From assembly GCA_016719605.1 (NCBI GenBank), contig JADJYW010000001.1, forward strand, positions 558,001 through 622,000: a DNA stretch of 64,000 nt, read 5' to 3'. Shown piece after piece: positions 55,327-64,000 of the stretch. This stretch comes from Lewinellaceae bacterium (lineage in GTDB: Bacteria; Bacteroidota; Bacteroidia; Chitinophagales; Saprospiraceae). Position 1 is the stretch's first letter, and each line of letters begins with the position of its first letter. The translations under genes were made by a program, and so were the position numbers. The notes under the pieces are model-generated. The model ran no database searches. It was given only the letters and a program-made list of their open reading frames with translations, and was not told the origin of the DNA.

Positions 55327-55626
55327 ATGTTCAACCGTAACGAAATCTGGGCAGGCTTGCTTTTCGCCCTGCTGCTGCCGACTTTCGGCTTTTTGCTGCT
55401 CTACAACTTGTTTGGCTTGCTCGAAATACGCGGAGCGGCCAGTGGGGAGGGTTTTTCCACCAATTTCCGCGAACGCACCCTCAGTATCGTGGCCATCGCC
55501 CTCAACCTGATTCCGCTCAATATTTACCGCCGCCGCCGCTGGGACCTGGGCATGCGCGGCGTGGTCATCGCCACGGCGCTGCTGGCTTTTGGCTGGTTGT
55601 TCTGGTTTGGCAGGTACTTACTTTGA
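55327..55626 (+). CDS. Small integral membrane protein
   Basis: This 99-residue protein has three hydrophobic helices (IWAGLLFALLLPTFGFLLLY, LSIVAIALNLIPLNIY, VVIATALLAFGWLFWFG). The pattern is common downstream of surE in Bacteroidota, as far as I recall. Function unknown. Its end overlaps the convergent deacetylase gene by 9 bases. Confidence 0.65.
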   Translation: MFNRNEIWAGLLFALLLPTFGFLLLYNLFGLLEIRGAASGEGFSTNFRERTLSIVAIALNLIPLNIYRRRRWDLGMRGVVIATALLAFGWLFWFGRYLL

Positions 55627-56946
55627 AACAAAGGTTTCGTACACCGGCCGCCAATCTTTCCAGAAATAGTCGTTCCACGACGAGTTGTGCCACAACAGCA
55701 CGAACTCGCCCCCGTGTTTTTCCACCTGACGGCGCAAACCCAGCAAGTGCTCCAGCGCCTCGTTCGGGCTGTATGCCCGATACCGGGCCAGAGTGACGTC
55801 CATCGCAATCAGGGGTTTTTCACGAAGCGTCAGGATTTGGCGGGTCAGGATATTGAACACGGGAAAATCCTGGCACATCCCGCACCGGAACCCCTCGGCC
55901 TCGGGGTAGCCGAGCGTACTGTCCCAGGTCATGCCCGCGTCGGCCCAGCGCTGCCAGGTGTCGGGCGCTGAAAAACAGAGGTAGTGCTGTCGCCCGGTCG
56001 TCACGGGCTGCGGAACAATTCGGCGCAGCGACTCCAGTTCCCGCCGAAAAATCGCTCCATCGGCGTGCGCTTCCCGCGAAGGATGGAAACCAGCTATGTG
56101 CCCCCGCTCCGAGATGCGCCGGATCAGGTTGCGCACAAACGGATGCCCGAGCGGGTAGTAGCAATCGAACGTTTCCGAGCGGTCGCCCAGGAAATTGAAA
56201 TGCGCAACGAGTCCTTTTTTTTCTGAAAAATCCATCCACGCCTCAAAAATATCGTACGGATCGCGGGGGGAAAAGAAGTGGTTTTGGAGCCACCACGCGG
56301 CCTCGCGGGGTTGTTTCCGCTGAAAAAAACTGCCGCCCAACGTGCGCAGCCGGTCGGCGGGCGACCACCAGAGGCGGGGGTGATCCACGTCGCAGGACAG
56401 GTGGAGCCGCGCTGTTGTGGTTTTTCGCGGCTGCGTCCAGCCGAGGCGGACGAGCATTTGCCACAGCAGATCGGCGTACTCGTGCACCACGGGCCGGCCG
56501 AGGAAACCCGCCCGCCCGGCCAGCGCCGCCGCCGCCGGAAAACGCCCGTGCACATCGCGTTCCGGGCGCACATACTCCTCCCAGCGGGTGAGCATAAAAA
56601 AAGTTGAGGCAAACAGGTCGGCGCCGCACGTCATTTCCCGATCGGTTTGGGAAAAAAAGTCCCGGCCATGCACGCCGGCCACATCGGCGCCGGGATCAAA
56701 CGGGTGGGCCAACAGCACCGCCGCGTCGGGTACATTGGCGGCGTGCAGGTACGTCTCGTCGGGTTGTTTTCCAAAAAAATGATCCTCCACAATCAGTGTC
56801 GCGCCGTTCGGCAACATCAGGCGGTAGTGCTCCGCGCCGGGCTGAAAGCGAATTTCCCAAGGCACACCCAGCAATTCGCCCAGCAGGACGGCACAGGCGT
56901 ACGACTTTTCTGCCTGAAATGCGGGTGTTGTGATAATGGTGATCAT
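55618..56946 (-). CDS. Polysaccharide deacetylase family protein with N-terminal DUF7033-like region
   Basis: The first 150 residues form a non-catalytic region; the NodB-type domain follows with LHLSCDVDHPRLWW (metal-binding Asp-x-Asp pattern), HIAGFHPSREAH (His motif), WDSTLGYPEAEGFRCGMCQDF and WHNSSWNDYFW. Such enzymes remove acetyl groups from exopolysaccharides or lipopolysaccharide. 442 residues. It is 55 bases downstream of the antiporter gene. Confidence 0.82.
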   Translation of the reverse strand: MITIITTPAFQAEKSYACAVLLGELLGVPWEIRFQPGAEHYRLMLPNGATLIVEDHFFGKQPDETYLHAANVPDAAVLLAHPFDPGADVAGVHGRDFFSQTDREMTCGADLFASTFFMLTRWEEYVRPERDVHGRFPAAAALAGRAGFLGRPVVHEYADLLWQMLVRLGWTQPRKTTTARLHLSCDVDHPRLWWSPADRLRTLGGSFFQRKQPREAAWWLQNHFFSPRDPYDIFEAWMDFSEKKGLVAHFNFLGDRSETFDCYYPLGHPFVRNLIRRISERGHIAGFHPSREAHADGAIFRRELESLRRIVPQPVTTGRQHYLCFSAPDTWQRWADAGMTWDSTLGYPEAEGFRCGMCQDFPVFNILTRQILTLREKPLIAMDVTLARYRAYSPNEALEHLLGLRRQVEKHGGEFVLLWHNSSWNDYFWKDWRPVYETFVSK

Positions 56947-57001
56947 CCGTGATGCGTGCTAAAGGAGGCTGTATGGTATTGCGCAATTTGCCCTTCGCCC
57001 T

Positions 57002-59161
57002 TTATTTCCACCGGAATACATTGGCAATCGTTTTTCCGATGTCGTCCAACCGTTCCAGATTGTTGCGCAGCGGTTCCAGCACCGACGGGTTTTTGAGGTC
57101 GAGGTTGCCGTCTTCGTCCACACCGGCTTGCATGGGATAGACGAGAATGAAGTTGTTGGCCTGAAAATACTTGTTGAGGTATGCGGGTATTTTGGCCATG
57201 TTGTTGTGGTACGAGAGGCGTTCCTTGCGGCTCAGGACAATGATCAGGTTGTCGTTGGGGCGCAGGTCGCGGGCCATGATCAGAAAGTCGTTCCAGTCCT
57301 GGAAAACGTTGAATTCCGTGTCTACCGGGTGTTTTTTTTGAACGATCCGGATGTAGGACAGGGTTTGCTCGGAGCCGTAAAAAACCAGTTTTGCGCCGGT
57401 GTTTCGGGCGATGTTCCAGACCTTGACGAGCCAGAACGGGAAACCGATTTCTTTTTCCGCCCGGTCGGGCACCACGATCAGGTGCCGTTTGATGGTTGCG
57501 AGGGGTTGTACGGATTTATAGATCAGTGTGGTCGTGTTGCATTTGGTTAGAATTCCTTCCGCGAGGTTTCCCAGAAACGTATCGGTGATGCCGTGTTTTT
57601 GGTGCAGGCTGAGAATCAGGTCGGTGATTTTATGCTCCTTCACCACATTGGCGATGCCGTTGACGATGTTCAGGTCGTAGCGGAGCAGTTCGTGCAGGTG
57701 GTTATCCGTAGCGGATGCGGCCACACTGGCCTGGTCGAGCAGTTTTTTGGCCTTTTTTTCTGCCGTGCCGCCGGAGTTGTCATCGTCAAGCACATTCAGG
57801 ATGAACAGTCCGTTTTTGTTTCGTTTTGATTTGACGGTGATACTCAGGTTGATTACCTCGTCGGTGGTTTCGGGGTTGTTGATCGGGATCAGGATTTTCT
57901 CCTCGCTCGCTTCGTCGTCGGCGCCGGTTTCGCTGGCTTCGAGCAACGCGATATTTTGAGCGCCTTTCTGGGCCACAAACGTGGCCACGGTGCAGGTCAC
58001 GAGGATCATCAGCAGGGTGCCGTTCAGCACACTGTCGCCGAGCAGCCGGATAGGTTCGCCGGATTCCGTTTCCCCAAGAATAATGTTGTACCCGACCAGA
58101 ACGACAGCCAGTGCAGCGGCAACGCGGGCGTTGCTCAGCCCGAAAATCACGCGGCGTTCGTCAACCGAAAACTTGAATGTTTTTTGGGTGAGCCAGGCGG
58201 CGATGTACTTGGATACCGTAGCAATGACAGCCATCGCGACGGCAACCTTGATGGTTTCAAAATCTTTGATAAATGCCCGATAATCCACCAGCATACCCAC
58301 CCCAATGAGGAAAAACGGAATGAACAGGGCATTGCCGACAAACTCGATCCGGTTCATCAGCGGCGAGGTGTGCGGGATAAGCCGGTTCAGCGCCAGACCG
58401 GCCAAAAAGGCGCCAATGATAGCTTCCACTCCTGCCGCCTCGGCCAGAAACGCACCGAGAAAAACCATGCCGAGTACAAAAATGTACTGGGAAACGCTGT
58501 CGTCGTAGCGTTTGAAAAACCAGCGTCCGATGACCGGAAAACCAAACATCACAACTAAGCCAAACACCACCACAGAAATGCCGAGTTTGAGCCAGAATTC
58601 ATTGGAAATGTTGCCGGTAGCCATGCCGGCAATGACGGCCAGCATCAACAGCGCCGCCGTATCGGCAATGAGTGTGCCGCCCACCGATATCGCCACAGCG
58701 CGGTTTTTGGCGATGCCCAGTTTGCTCACAATCGGGTACGCAATCAGGGTGTGCGAAGCAAACATGCTGGCCAGCAGGATGGACGCCGGGACGGAGTAGT
58801 GCAAATAATACAAGCCGGCCGCCGTGCCCATCAGCATCGGTATGACAAAAGTGAAGATGCCGAAAACGGCGCTCTTGCCGCTGTTTTTCCTGAAAATCGC
58901 CAGGTCAATCTCCAGCCCTGCCATAAACATGATGTACAACAAACCCACGGTGCCAAACAGGATGATACTGCTGTCACGCAGCATCAGATTCAGTCCGTGC
59001 GGCCCGATGATCGCCCCGGCAATGATCAGCCCAATCAGGTGCGGGATTTTCAGTTTGTTCAGCAGAATGGGGGCAAACAGGATGATGAACAGGATCAGGG
59101 AAAAGATCAGTACCGGGTTTTTCAGCGGTAATGTCAGGTTGAATATATCGAGCAGGAGCAT
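57002..59161 (-). CDS. CPA2-family cation:proton antiporter
   Basis: This 719-residue protein has a 12-13-helix membrane domain in the first 400 residues (LIGLIIAGAIIGPHGLN, FMAGLEIDLAIFRKNSGKS, GVEAIIGAFLAGLALNRLIP) and a soluble C-terminal half with two UspA-like segments. Topology and the charged pair in the fifth-helix region fit Na+/H+ or K+/H+ exchange. Transported ion cannot be stated. Confidence 0.85.
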   Translation of the reverse strand: MLLLDIFNLTLPLKNPVLIFSLILFIILFAPILLNKLKIPHLIGLIIAGAIIGPHGLNLMLRDSSIILFGTVGLLYIMFMAGLEIDLAIFRKNSGKSAVFGIFTFVIPMLMGTAAGLYYLHYSVPASILLASMFASHTLIAYPIVSKLGIAKNRAVAISVGGTLIADTAALLMLAVIAGMATGNISNEFWLKLGISVVVFGLVVMFGFPVIGRWFFKRYDDSVSQYIFVLGMVFLGAFLAEAAGVEAIIGAFLAGLALNRLIPHTSPLMNRIEFVGNALFIPFFLIGVGMLVDYRAFIKDFETIKVAVAMAVIATVSKYIAAWLTQKTFKFSVDERRVIFGLSNARVAAALAVVLVGYNIILGETESGEPIRLLGDSVLNGTLLMILVTCTVATFVAQKGAQNIALLEASETGADDEASEEKILIPINNPETTDEVINLSITVKSKRNKNGLFILNVLDDDNSGGTAEKKAKKLLDQASVAASATDNHLHELLRYDLNIVNGIANVVKEHKITDLILSLHQKHGITDTFLGNLAEGILTKCNTTTLIYKSVQPLATIKRHLIVVPDRAEKEIGFPFWLVKVWNIARNTGAKLVFYGSEQTLSYIRIVQKKHPVDTEFNVFQDWNDFLIMARDLRPNDNLIIVLSRKERLSYHNNMAKIPAYLNKYFQANNFILVYPMQAGVDEDGNLDLKNPSVLEPLRNNLERLDDIGKTIANVFRWK

Positions 59162-59277
59162 ACGGAGTCGTGTGTTTGTTCAAAGGGCAAACCGGTGCGG
59201 CATATCCATGCCGGTATTGCCTGATTCGGAAAAAACGGGTGCGGTAGCGCCAAAGATAACAAACCGGCCCGACTCCG

Positions 59278-60900
59278 TCACACCCGAAGTTCCCGCTGAA
59301 AAACCTGCCCGTTGGCCATGAGCCGGTACTGGTACACGCCCGGCGGCAGGTACCATTGCGCCGGTCGGAATGCAAACGTGTGGCTGCCCCGGGGCACAAA
59401 ATCGCTGATGAGCGTGCGCAGGACGTGCCCGGCTTTGTCCAGTACTTGCAGGCGAACGGCGCTGCCCTGCGTCAGGGCATACTTGATCTGGTAGGTGTCC
59501 GGCTGGGTCGGGTGCGGGTTGTGGCCCAGCAGGGCGGCTTTGCCGTTGTCGCCGAGAGCGGGTGGGGTAGGGGGGAGCAGGCCGCCGATGGTGGGCGTGG
59601 GTTTTCCCAGCACGAAGTTGACTAATTCGGGCGGGTTGCCGAGCCAGTCCTGGAGTACGCTGGCATATATATCCCGGAAGTCCACGCTGAACGGCGGGTC
59701 GCCGACGGGGTCGGGGTTGCTCATGTCCTGGTAGTCGCCTACGAACCCGTTGCCGATGCCGCCGCCGAAGAGCAACGTGTGGGTGCCCGCACCGTGGTCG
59801 GTGCCGCGGGAGCCGTTTTCGTAGATGGTGCGGCCAAACTCGGAGAAGGTCATGGCCAGTACCTTTTTTTCCAAGCCGCTGTTGCCGTAAGCGAGGTCGT
59901 CGAAGAAGGCACGCACGGCGGTGGATACTTGCTGGAGCAGGTTCAGGTGGTTGTTCAACTGGTTGACGTGCGTGTCAAAATCGGCGATATCCACCAGAAA
60001 AATGCGGGTGCCCATGTTGCCTTTGATGACGCGGGCGATGATAGACATGGGTGCTGACAGGCGGTTGGAGCCGGTGGCGGGGTAGGCAACGTCGTTTTTC
60101 CCGTCATTGAACGCCCGCTGGATCGTTTCCGAGTAGCGGAAAGCAGCGTTGGCGGTTTGGCGGATGTAGCCCAGTTCGCGGTCGCGGTTGGAGGTGCTCA
60201 GCGAGGCGGTTTCGTAGAGCTGCCCGGTTTGGGCAATCTGATAAAATTCCTGCGGGCTGCTGACGGCCAGCGCCATGTTGGCTGCTTCGGCGGTGAACAG
60301 GAGATTGGTTTGCACGCCGATTTGCAGGGCCGGGGGCACCGTGGGCGGGGCTTCGAGGAATGCCGCGTACTGGTTTTCGAGGAATCGCCCGATCCAGCCG
60401 GTTTCCTCCACGGTATCCCGGTCGCTGGCCGATGTGATGATGTCCGACGAACGGAAGTGGCTATAGTTCGGATTTGGGTAGCCTACGTTGAAAATGACTT
60501 TCATCATGCCTTCCGCCCAGAGGGATTGCAGGGCGTTGGTCTCCTGGGGCATACCGTATTCGGTGCTGAGCGCCCAGAGTTTGCCGTCGGGAATGCCGAG
60601 CGTGGGCCGCAGGTTGTAGTACTCGGAGCTCCCGCGTTTGACAACGGTGTTCAGGCCATCGTTGCCGCCGTCGAGGCGGATGAGAACGAGGATGTGATCG
60701 TTGTCGTCCCAGTTGGCAGCCATGGCGGCCAGCAGGGGAGTAGGCTGAAAGGCGCGCACCGGCAGTCCGCCGAGCAGCATACTGCCGGCCCCAAGCAAAC
60801 CCGAGGCAGACAGAAAATCGCGGCGCGACCAGAGGCGGTGTTCCTGGTTGTGGGCCTCCCCGTGTTCGAGGGCTGCACCGATGCGTGGTTTATGTTTCAT
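59278..60900 (-). CDS. DUF1501 family protein with Tat-type signal and T9SS-like C-terminus
   Basis: This 540-residue protein has a twin-arginine motif (SRRDFLSASGLLGAGSML), DUF1501 features (LVLIRLDGGNDGLNTVV, SEFGRTIYENGSRGTDHGAG, GDYQDMSN), and a C-terminal FlgD-like/Por-type region (YQIKYALTQGSAVRLQVLDKAG...). Such proteins are alkaline-phosphatase-fold sulfatase-like; function is unknown. It is 32 bases downstream of the DUF1800 gene in the same operon. Confidence 0.85.
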   Translation of the reverse strand: MKHKPRIGAALEHGEAHNQEHRLWSRRDFLSASGLLGAGSMLLGGLPVRAFQPTPLLAAMAANWDDNDHILVLIRLDGGNDGLNTVVKRGSSEYYNLRPTLGIPDGKLWALSTEYGMPQETNALQSLWAEGMMKVIFNVGYPNPNYSHFRSSDIITSASDRDTVEETGWIGRFLENQYAAFLEAPPTVPPALQIGVQTNLLFTAEAANMALAVSSPQEFYQIAQTGQLYETASLSTSNRDRELGYIRQTANAAFRYSETIQRAFNDGKNDVAYPATGSNRLSAPMSIIARVIKGNMGTRIFLVDIADFDTHVNQLNNHLNLLQQVSTAVRAFFDDLAYGNSGLEKKVLAMTFSEFGRTIYENGSRGTDHGAGTHTLLFGGGIGNGFVGDYQDMSNPDPVGDPPFSVDFRDIYASVLQDWLGNPPELVNFVLGKPTPTIGGLLPPTPPALGDNGKAALLGHNPHPTQPDTYQIKYALTQGSAVRLQVLDKAGHVLRTLISDFVPRGSHTFAFRPAQWYLPPGVYQYRLMANGQVFQRELRV

Positions 60901-60932
60901 GTTGCGGGTGTTTTGTGAAAGGTTGAGTGGGG

Positions 60933-62447
60933 TTACATCAATTGATATTCCGGCTGTTTGGCCAGGTATTGGAGCATGGCAATGATCTGGTAGGGCGCCT
61001 CGTCCCAGTTGAGGTTCCAGGAGCCGTCGGTGAAATAGCCTTCCGGGATACCGTTTTTGAAGTAATCCACGGCGGCATTGAAATGGATGGCATCCAGTTC
61101 CTGGCCGCAGAAAAAGTCTATCAGCGTCCTGGTGATGAGGGCCGGGTCGTTGCTGTCGTTGGTGAGGGTTTTGGCGAGGGTGCGGAGGTTGTCGCGCAGC
61201 ACGTCGTTTTTGGAAATGAGCGTGGCCAGCAGGCCCGCAAATTTCCAGCGGTTGGTGAGGGTACTTTCATTGACCCACTTGCGATGTCCGGGCCAGCCGG
61301 CCACATTGGGCGGGTCGAAAGGCACCTGGCCAAGCCGGTCCATCCAAAACGTGACATCGTCCCACCAGGTTGACTCGACGTGGTCGGTGGAGCTGGCCCC
61401 GGTCATTTTCAGGATAGGGATCAGCAATTCCATCGGGCTTTTGATGCGGGCATTCAGGAACCGCTCCTCGAAGAAGTGCTCGCTTTTGAGCAATTTTTTG
61501 ATCACCGGCAGCAGTTCCCAGTCGTTGTCGCGGAACGTAGCAGCCAGCCCGGCCAAAATCGTCGGGTCGGTATTTTGAAAAACAAAATGCTGGTAAAGTT
61601 TGTCTGTGATGAACTCGGATACCTGCACGGGCCGCTCCTGAAAAATCAGGTTGTGCGCGCCGTCGAAGTCGAAATTGGCGGTCACGCCGAATATGCTTTT
61701 GGGCGTGTTGTCAAATTTGGCGGGGTCAAAAAAGTGCGGCGTGCAGTCGTTGAACGAGGCCCGCCAGCCGGTGAGCGCCCGCGCCATTTCCACCACATCC
61801 AGTTGGGTGTAGCCGTTGCCTTCGCCCATGGTGAACAGTTCCATGAGTTCGCGGGCGTAGTTTTCGTTGGGTTCGCCGGCTTCGTTCACGTTGCCGTTGA
61901 GAAACACCAGCATGGCGGGATTTTTACCCATTTCCAGGACAAATTCCCTGAAATTTCCGAAAGCATACTGGTGCAGCAGCGCGAAGTAACTCCAGGTATA
62001 GGCATTGCACCCAACGATGTAGAGTTTGGTGACGAAGTGGTTGTGCCAGAACAGCGTCATTCTGGCGCGTATGCTTTCGTCCAGCATCTCCGAAAACCAG
62101 CGGTGGCGCAGGTAGCGGCGGTGCTCCTCCATTTTGCCAAAATTGTTGGCGTACTGAGCGCTGGTCCACTGCGTCCAGTCCTCCGGTTCAGGTACCGGCG
62201 GCGGCGGCAGGGTAGCGGCGGTATCGAGCAACTGGTCCACCAGATCGGATGGAGCGAGCAGCAGGCCCTGCTGAATTTGATCCAGAGTGGCCCCGAAACC
62301 CAGGCGCCGGTACAGGTGCGCTACGCGGTGGGCATTCCAGGGTTTGGCGGGCGAAGGCTCGTAGGGATCAAGCGTGTCTGCCAGCGCGGGCATTGCAAGG
62401 GTATTTCGGTGTGCTTTTTCAAAAAAAGAGGAAACAGAGGCGGGCAT
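60933..62447 (-). CDS. DUF1800 family protein
   Basis: This 504-residue protein has the DUF1800 pattern: VAHLYRRLGFGATLDQIQ, ARMTLFWHNHFVTKL, NYARELMELFTMGEGNGYTQ, ALTGWRAS and NVAGWPGHRKWVNESTLTNR. It always seems paired with DUF1501 in Bacteroidota and Planctomycetota. Function unknown. The upstream TAACTTTG box may be its promoter. Confidence 0.88.
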   Translation of the reverse strand: MPASVSSFFEKAHRNTLAMPALADTLDPYEPSPAKPWNAHRVAHLYRRLGFGATLDQIQQGLLLAPSDLVDQLLDTAATLPPPPVPEPEDWTQWTSAQYANNFGKMEEHRRYLRHRWFSEMLDESIRARMTLFWHNHFVTKLYIVGCNAYTWSYFALLHQYAFGNFREFVLEMGKNPAMLVFLNGNVNEAGEPNENYARELMELFTMGEGNGYTQLDVVEMARALTGWRASFNDCTPHFFDPAKFDNTPKSIFGVTANFDFDGAHNLIFQERPVQVSEFITDKLYQHFVFQNTDPTILAGLAATFRDNDWELLPVIKKLLKSEHFFEERFLNARIKSPMELLIPILKMTGASSTDHVESTWWDDVTFWMDRLGQVPFDPPNVAGWPGHRKWVNESTLTNRWKFAGLLATLISKNDVLRDNLRTLAKTLTNDSNDPALITRTLIDFFCGQELDAIHFNAAVDYFKNGIPEGYFTDGSWNLNWDEAPYQIIAMLQYLAKQPEYQLM

Positions 62448-62547
62448 GACTTGTTGATTACGGTGATCGGTTGAATGTCACAAGAATAAGAAGAATGCCG
62501 CTACCGGGGCATTAAATTTGGGAATCGTGTCCGATTTTTTCCAAAAG

Positions 62548-62555
62548 CAAAGTTA
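62548..62555 (-). promoter_or_regulatory. Candidate -7 box (TAACTTTG) for the DUF1800-DUF1501 operon
   Basis: TAACTTTG on the minus strand lies about 100 bases before the DUF1800 ATG. No good -33 TTG. The 317-base gap 62448-62764 holds nothing else recognisable. Confidence 0.4.
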
Positions 62556-62764
62556 TGGAAGGTTCGGTGTTTGAATGGGTTTGCGCGGTACGAACGCCGG
62601 AATCCATTTGCTCAAACATCGGAGCCGTGCCGGCGCCTGGGCATTCATTTTTTTGTCAAACCGTTTCCATCCGGTGCTATTTGTAGCGTGTTTTAGCGCC
62701 GGGGTAGCGTACTTTGTGCATCGAAAAAAAATCAGTTTTTAATCCCTGCTCAACTCTCGACACC

Positions 62765-64000
62765 ATGTACGCTCGGTTTTTGTTTTGCCTTTCCCTGCTT
62801 TTTTCTTTTTGCACCGCCGAACTGAACGCCCAAACGGTGCTCCTGCAAGAAGATTTCAACAATTGTGTTTTGCCCACCGACTGGGAGGTGCGTGTCTCGG
62901 GGAGCAACCTCAGCCCCCAGTGGTACGTCGGCTTTGCGCAAAACCCGGCCATAGCAGGGCAAAGCATTGATAGTACCTGTTTCCTGTTCATAGACGATGA
63001 TGCCGGCGGCACGGCCGCTGCAGACTATGTTCTGGAATTTGTTTCGCCGGCCTTCGACGGTACGGCCTTTACGACCGTAGCGTGCAGCATGGACGTACAT
63101 TTTCGGTTCGGGGCTACGGATTTTTTGCAGATCATCGCCACTGACGGGAGCACAGAGACCTTGCTGGCTCGTTTCGACAATTTCACGACCAACTACGAAG
63201 ACCTGAACCAGGGGGCTTTTTTTAAACTTCGGCACGACCTCGCGCTCGTGTCCTCGTCGCCCGAAACCCGCCTCATCATCCGTTACACCAGCCCGACGGG
63301 CAGCAAAGGACGCTATGCGGGTATTGACAACATATCGGTCGTGGGTTCGGGTACCGGCGTCAATGTCGTCGGGGAGGCGTTCAATTTTTGTCAAAAACCC
63401 GCAGGCTGGGAAACCGAGGTTGTGTCCGGGCAGGGCGACTGGACGTTCGGGCGCGTGCCGTTTGGCTCTTCCGCCTTTTACGAAGGCAACTCCATGAATG
63501 GCTCCTGTTTTGTTTTTTTCGACGACAACGCCCAGGGCGATACCGCGCCGCCTTCGTTGATCCGCCTGCGCTCGCCCTGGTTCTCCGGCACACAATTTTT
63601 TGAATACGAATTGACCTGCGACGCGATCATGCGCTACTCGGGTTTTGAAACCTTTTCGGTGTTTCTGGAAAATGACAAAAACGAAACTATCCCGCTTTTT
63701 CAGTCAGAAGGCAAGGTGTTCGGGCCGTTTTTCCCCGACTACGGCCACTTTTCCTTCGATCTGTCGCCATTTCGCTCTGCGCAGTTGCGCGTCGTTTTTG
63801 AATACAACGACGGCGCAACCGACGGCTACTGGACGGGCATTGACAACGTGAAAGTGACGGGTCGAGGGCCTGCGCTCGATTTTTGCAGCGCCGCCGTGCC
63901 CCTGCTGACCGATGCGCCCTGTGTGCCGGCCGACAACAGCACGGCCCTGCTCAACGGCCCGGCGAGCAGCTGTGCCGACCGGGCCGTGGGCGGACTATGG
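62765..64000 (+). CDS. Secreted adhesin-like protein with repeated beta-sandwich modules (3' truncated)
   Basis: The frame is open from ATG 62765 to the window end (412 residues, no stop). It starts with a signal peptide (MYARFLFCLSLLFSFCTAEL). Two related modules follow: one with LLQEDFNNCVLPTDWEV... and GRYAGIDNISVVGSG, the second with FNFCQKPAGWETEV... and GYWTGIDNVKVTG. They resemble MAM/choice-of-anchor-J jelly-roll domains common in T9SS cargo. The rest lies outside the window; a Por sorting domain is expected at the end but not seen. Confidence 0.8.
   Translation, partial: MYARFLFCLSLLFSFCTAELNAQTVLLQEDFNNCVLPTDWEVRVSGSNLSPQWYVGFAQNPAIAGQSIDSTCFLFIDDDAGGTAAADYVLEFVSPAFDGTAFTTVACSMDVHFRFGATDFLQIIATDGSTETLLARFDNFTTNYEDLNQGAFFKLRHDLALVSSSPETRLIIRYTSPTGSKGRYAGIDNISVVGSGTGVNVVGEAFNFCQKPAGWETEVVSGQGDWTFGRVPFGSSAFYEGNSMNGSCFVFFDDNAQGDTAPPSLIRLRSPWFSGTQFFEYELTCDAIMRYSGFETFSVFLENDKNETIPLFQSEGKVFGPFFPDYGHFSFDLSPFRSAQLRVVFEYNDGATDGYWTGIDNVKVTGRGPALDFCSAAVPLLTDAPCVPADNSTALLNGPASSCADRAVGGLW

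Noticed and set aside
62706..62722. TACTTTG as promoter of the last gene
   Set aside because: The box lacks one base of TAnnTTTG and there is no TTG at the proper distance.
62677..63595. Minus-strand open frames over the last gene
   Set aside because: The + strand frame from 62765 is open to the window end with a signal peptide and repeated modules.

Overview
The window looks like a chromosomal contig from a Bacteroidota bacterium, most probably a Saprospiraceae-like lineage and plausibly a metagenome-assembled genome. Supporting features are Oar/FecA-type TonB-dependent receptors, secreted proteins ending in Por/type IX secretion (T9SS) sorting domains, the Bacteroidota -7 promoter box TAnnTTTG, start codons without Shine-Dalgarno sequences, and many palindromic intergenic repeats. 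No tRNA, rRNA, CRISPR array, prophage or intact insertion sequence was seen.

Layout. 1-6.9 kb: a + strand cluster with the end of a TonB-dependent receptor, a YnjBCD-like ABC importer (binding lipoprotein, two permeases, ATPase), an unrelated lipoprotein inside the operon, and a radical SAM enzyme. 7-14.3 kb: Uma2-family protein, DUF2306 membrane protein, J-domain-like protein, asparagine synthetase, a secreted Hcp-like protein and a prolyl oligopeptidase. 14.6-31 kb: the S10-spc-alpha ribosomal supercluster (rpsJ to rplQ, with secY, map, infA, rpoA), with a strong promoter before rpsJ and a strong terminator after rplQ. 31-38.4 kb: recJ and cdsA (convergent, sharing a terminator), a YdjM-like membrane protein, a small secreted protein, a DUF4153 protein and an HMCES/YedK-type DNA-crosslink protein. 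38.4-48 kb: a FecA-like receptor, a secreted beta-helix protein and a secreted fungalysin (M36) protease, separated by elaborate inverted repeats. 48-62.4 kb: MFS transporter, Omp85/D15-like outer-membrane protein, DbpA-like helicase, LysM protein, surE, polysaccharide deacetylase, CPA2 antiporter and a DUF1800/DUF1501 pair. 62.8-64 kb: the start of a large secreted adhesin-like protein, cut by the window end.

Two themes stand out. First, at least nine genes, including the essential rplC and rpsK, carry frame breaks, nearly all explained by one missing base in a short homopolymer. This points to residual homopolymer indel errors in the assembly, and I annotate these genes as single loci. Second, intergenic DNA is full of structured repeats: a nested inverted repeat of about 184 bp with G-quadruplex-like arms, a perfect 58-bp spacerless palindrome, a 32-bp-arm hairpin, a 56-bp element present twice in inverted orientation about 6.7 kb apart, and 7-8 bp A/C-rich tandem words just upstream of start codons. 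One of those words (CTCAAAA) also occurs in frame inside the M36 protease gene and across the surE stop codon. The best candidates for undescribed biology are the TonB/ABC/radical SAM cluster, the Sec-exported Hcp-like protein and the start-codon-proximal tandem words.
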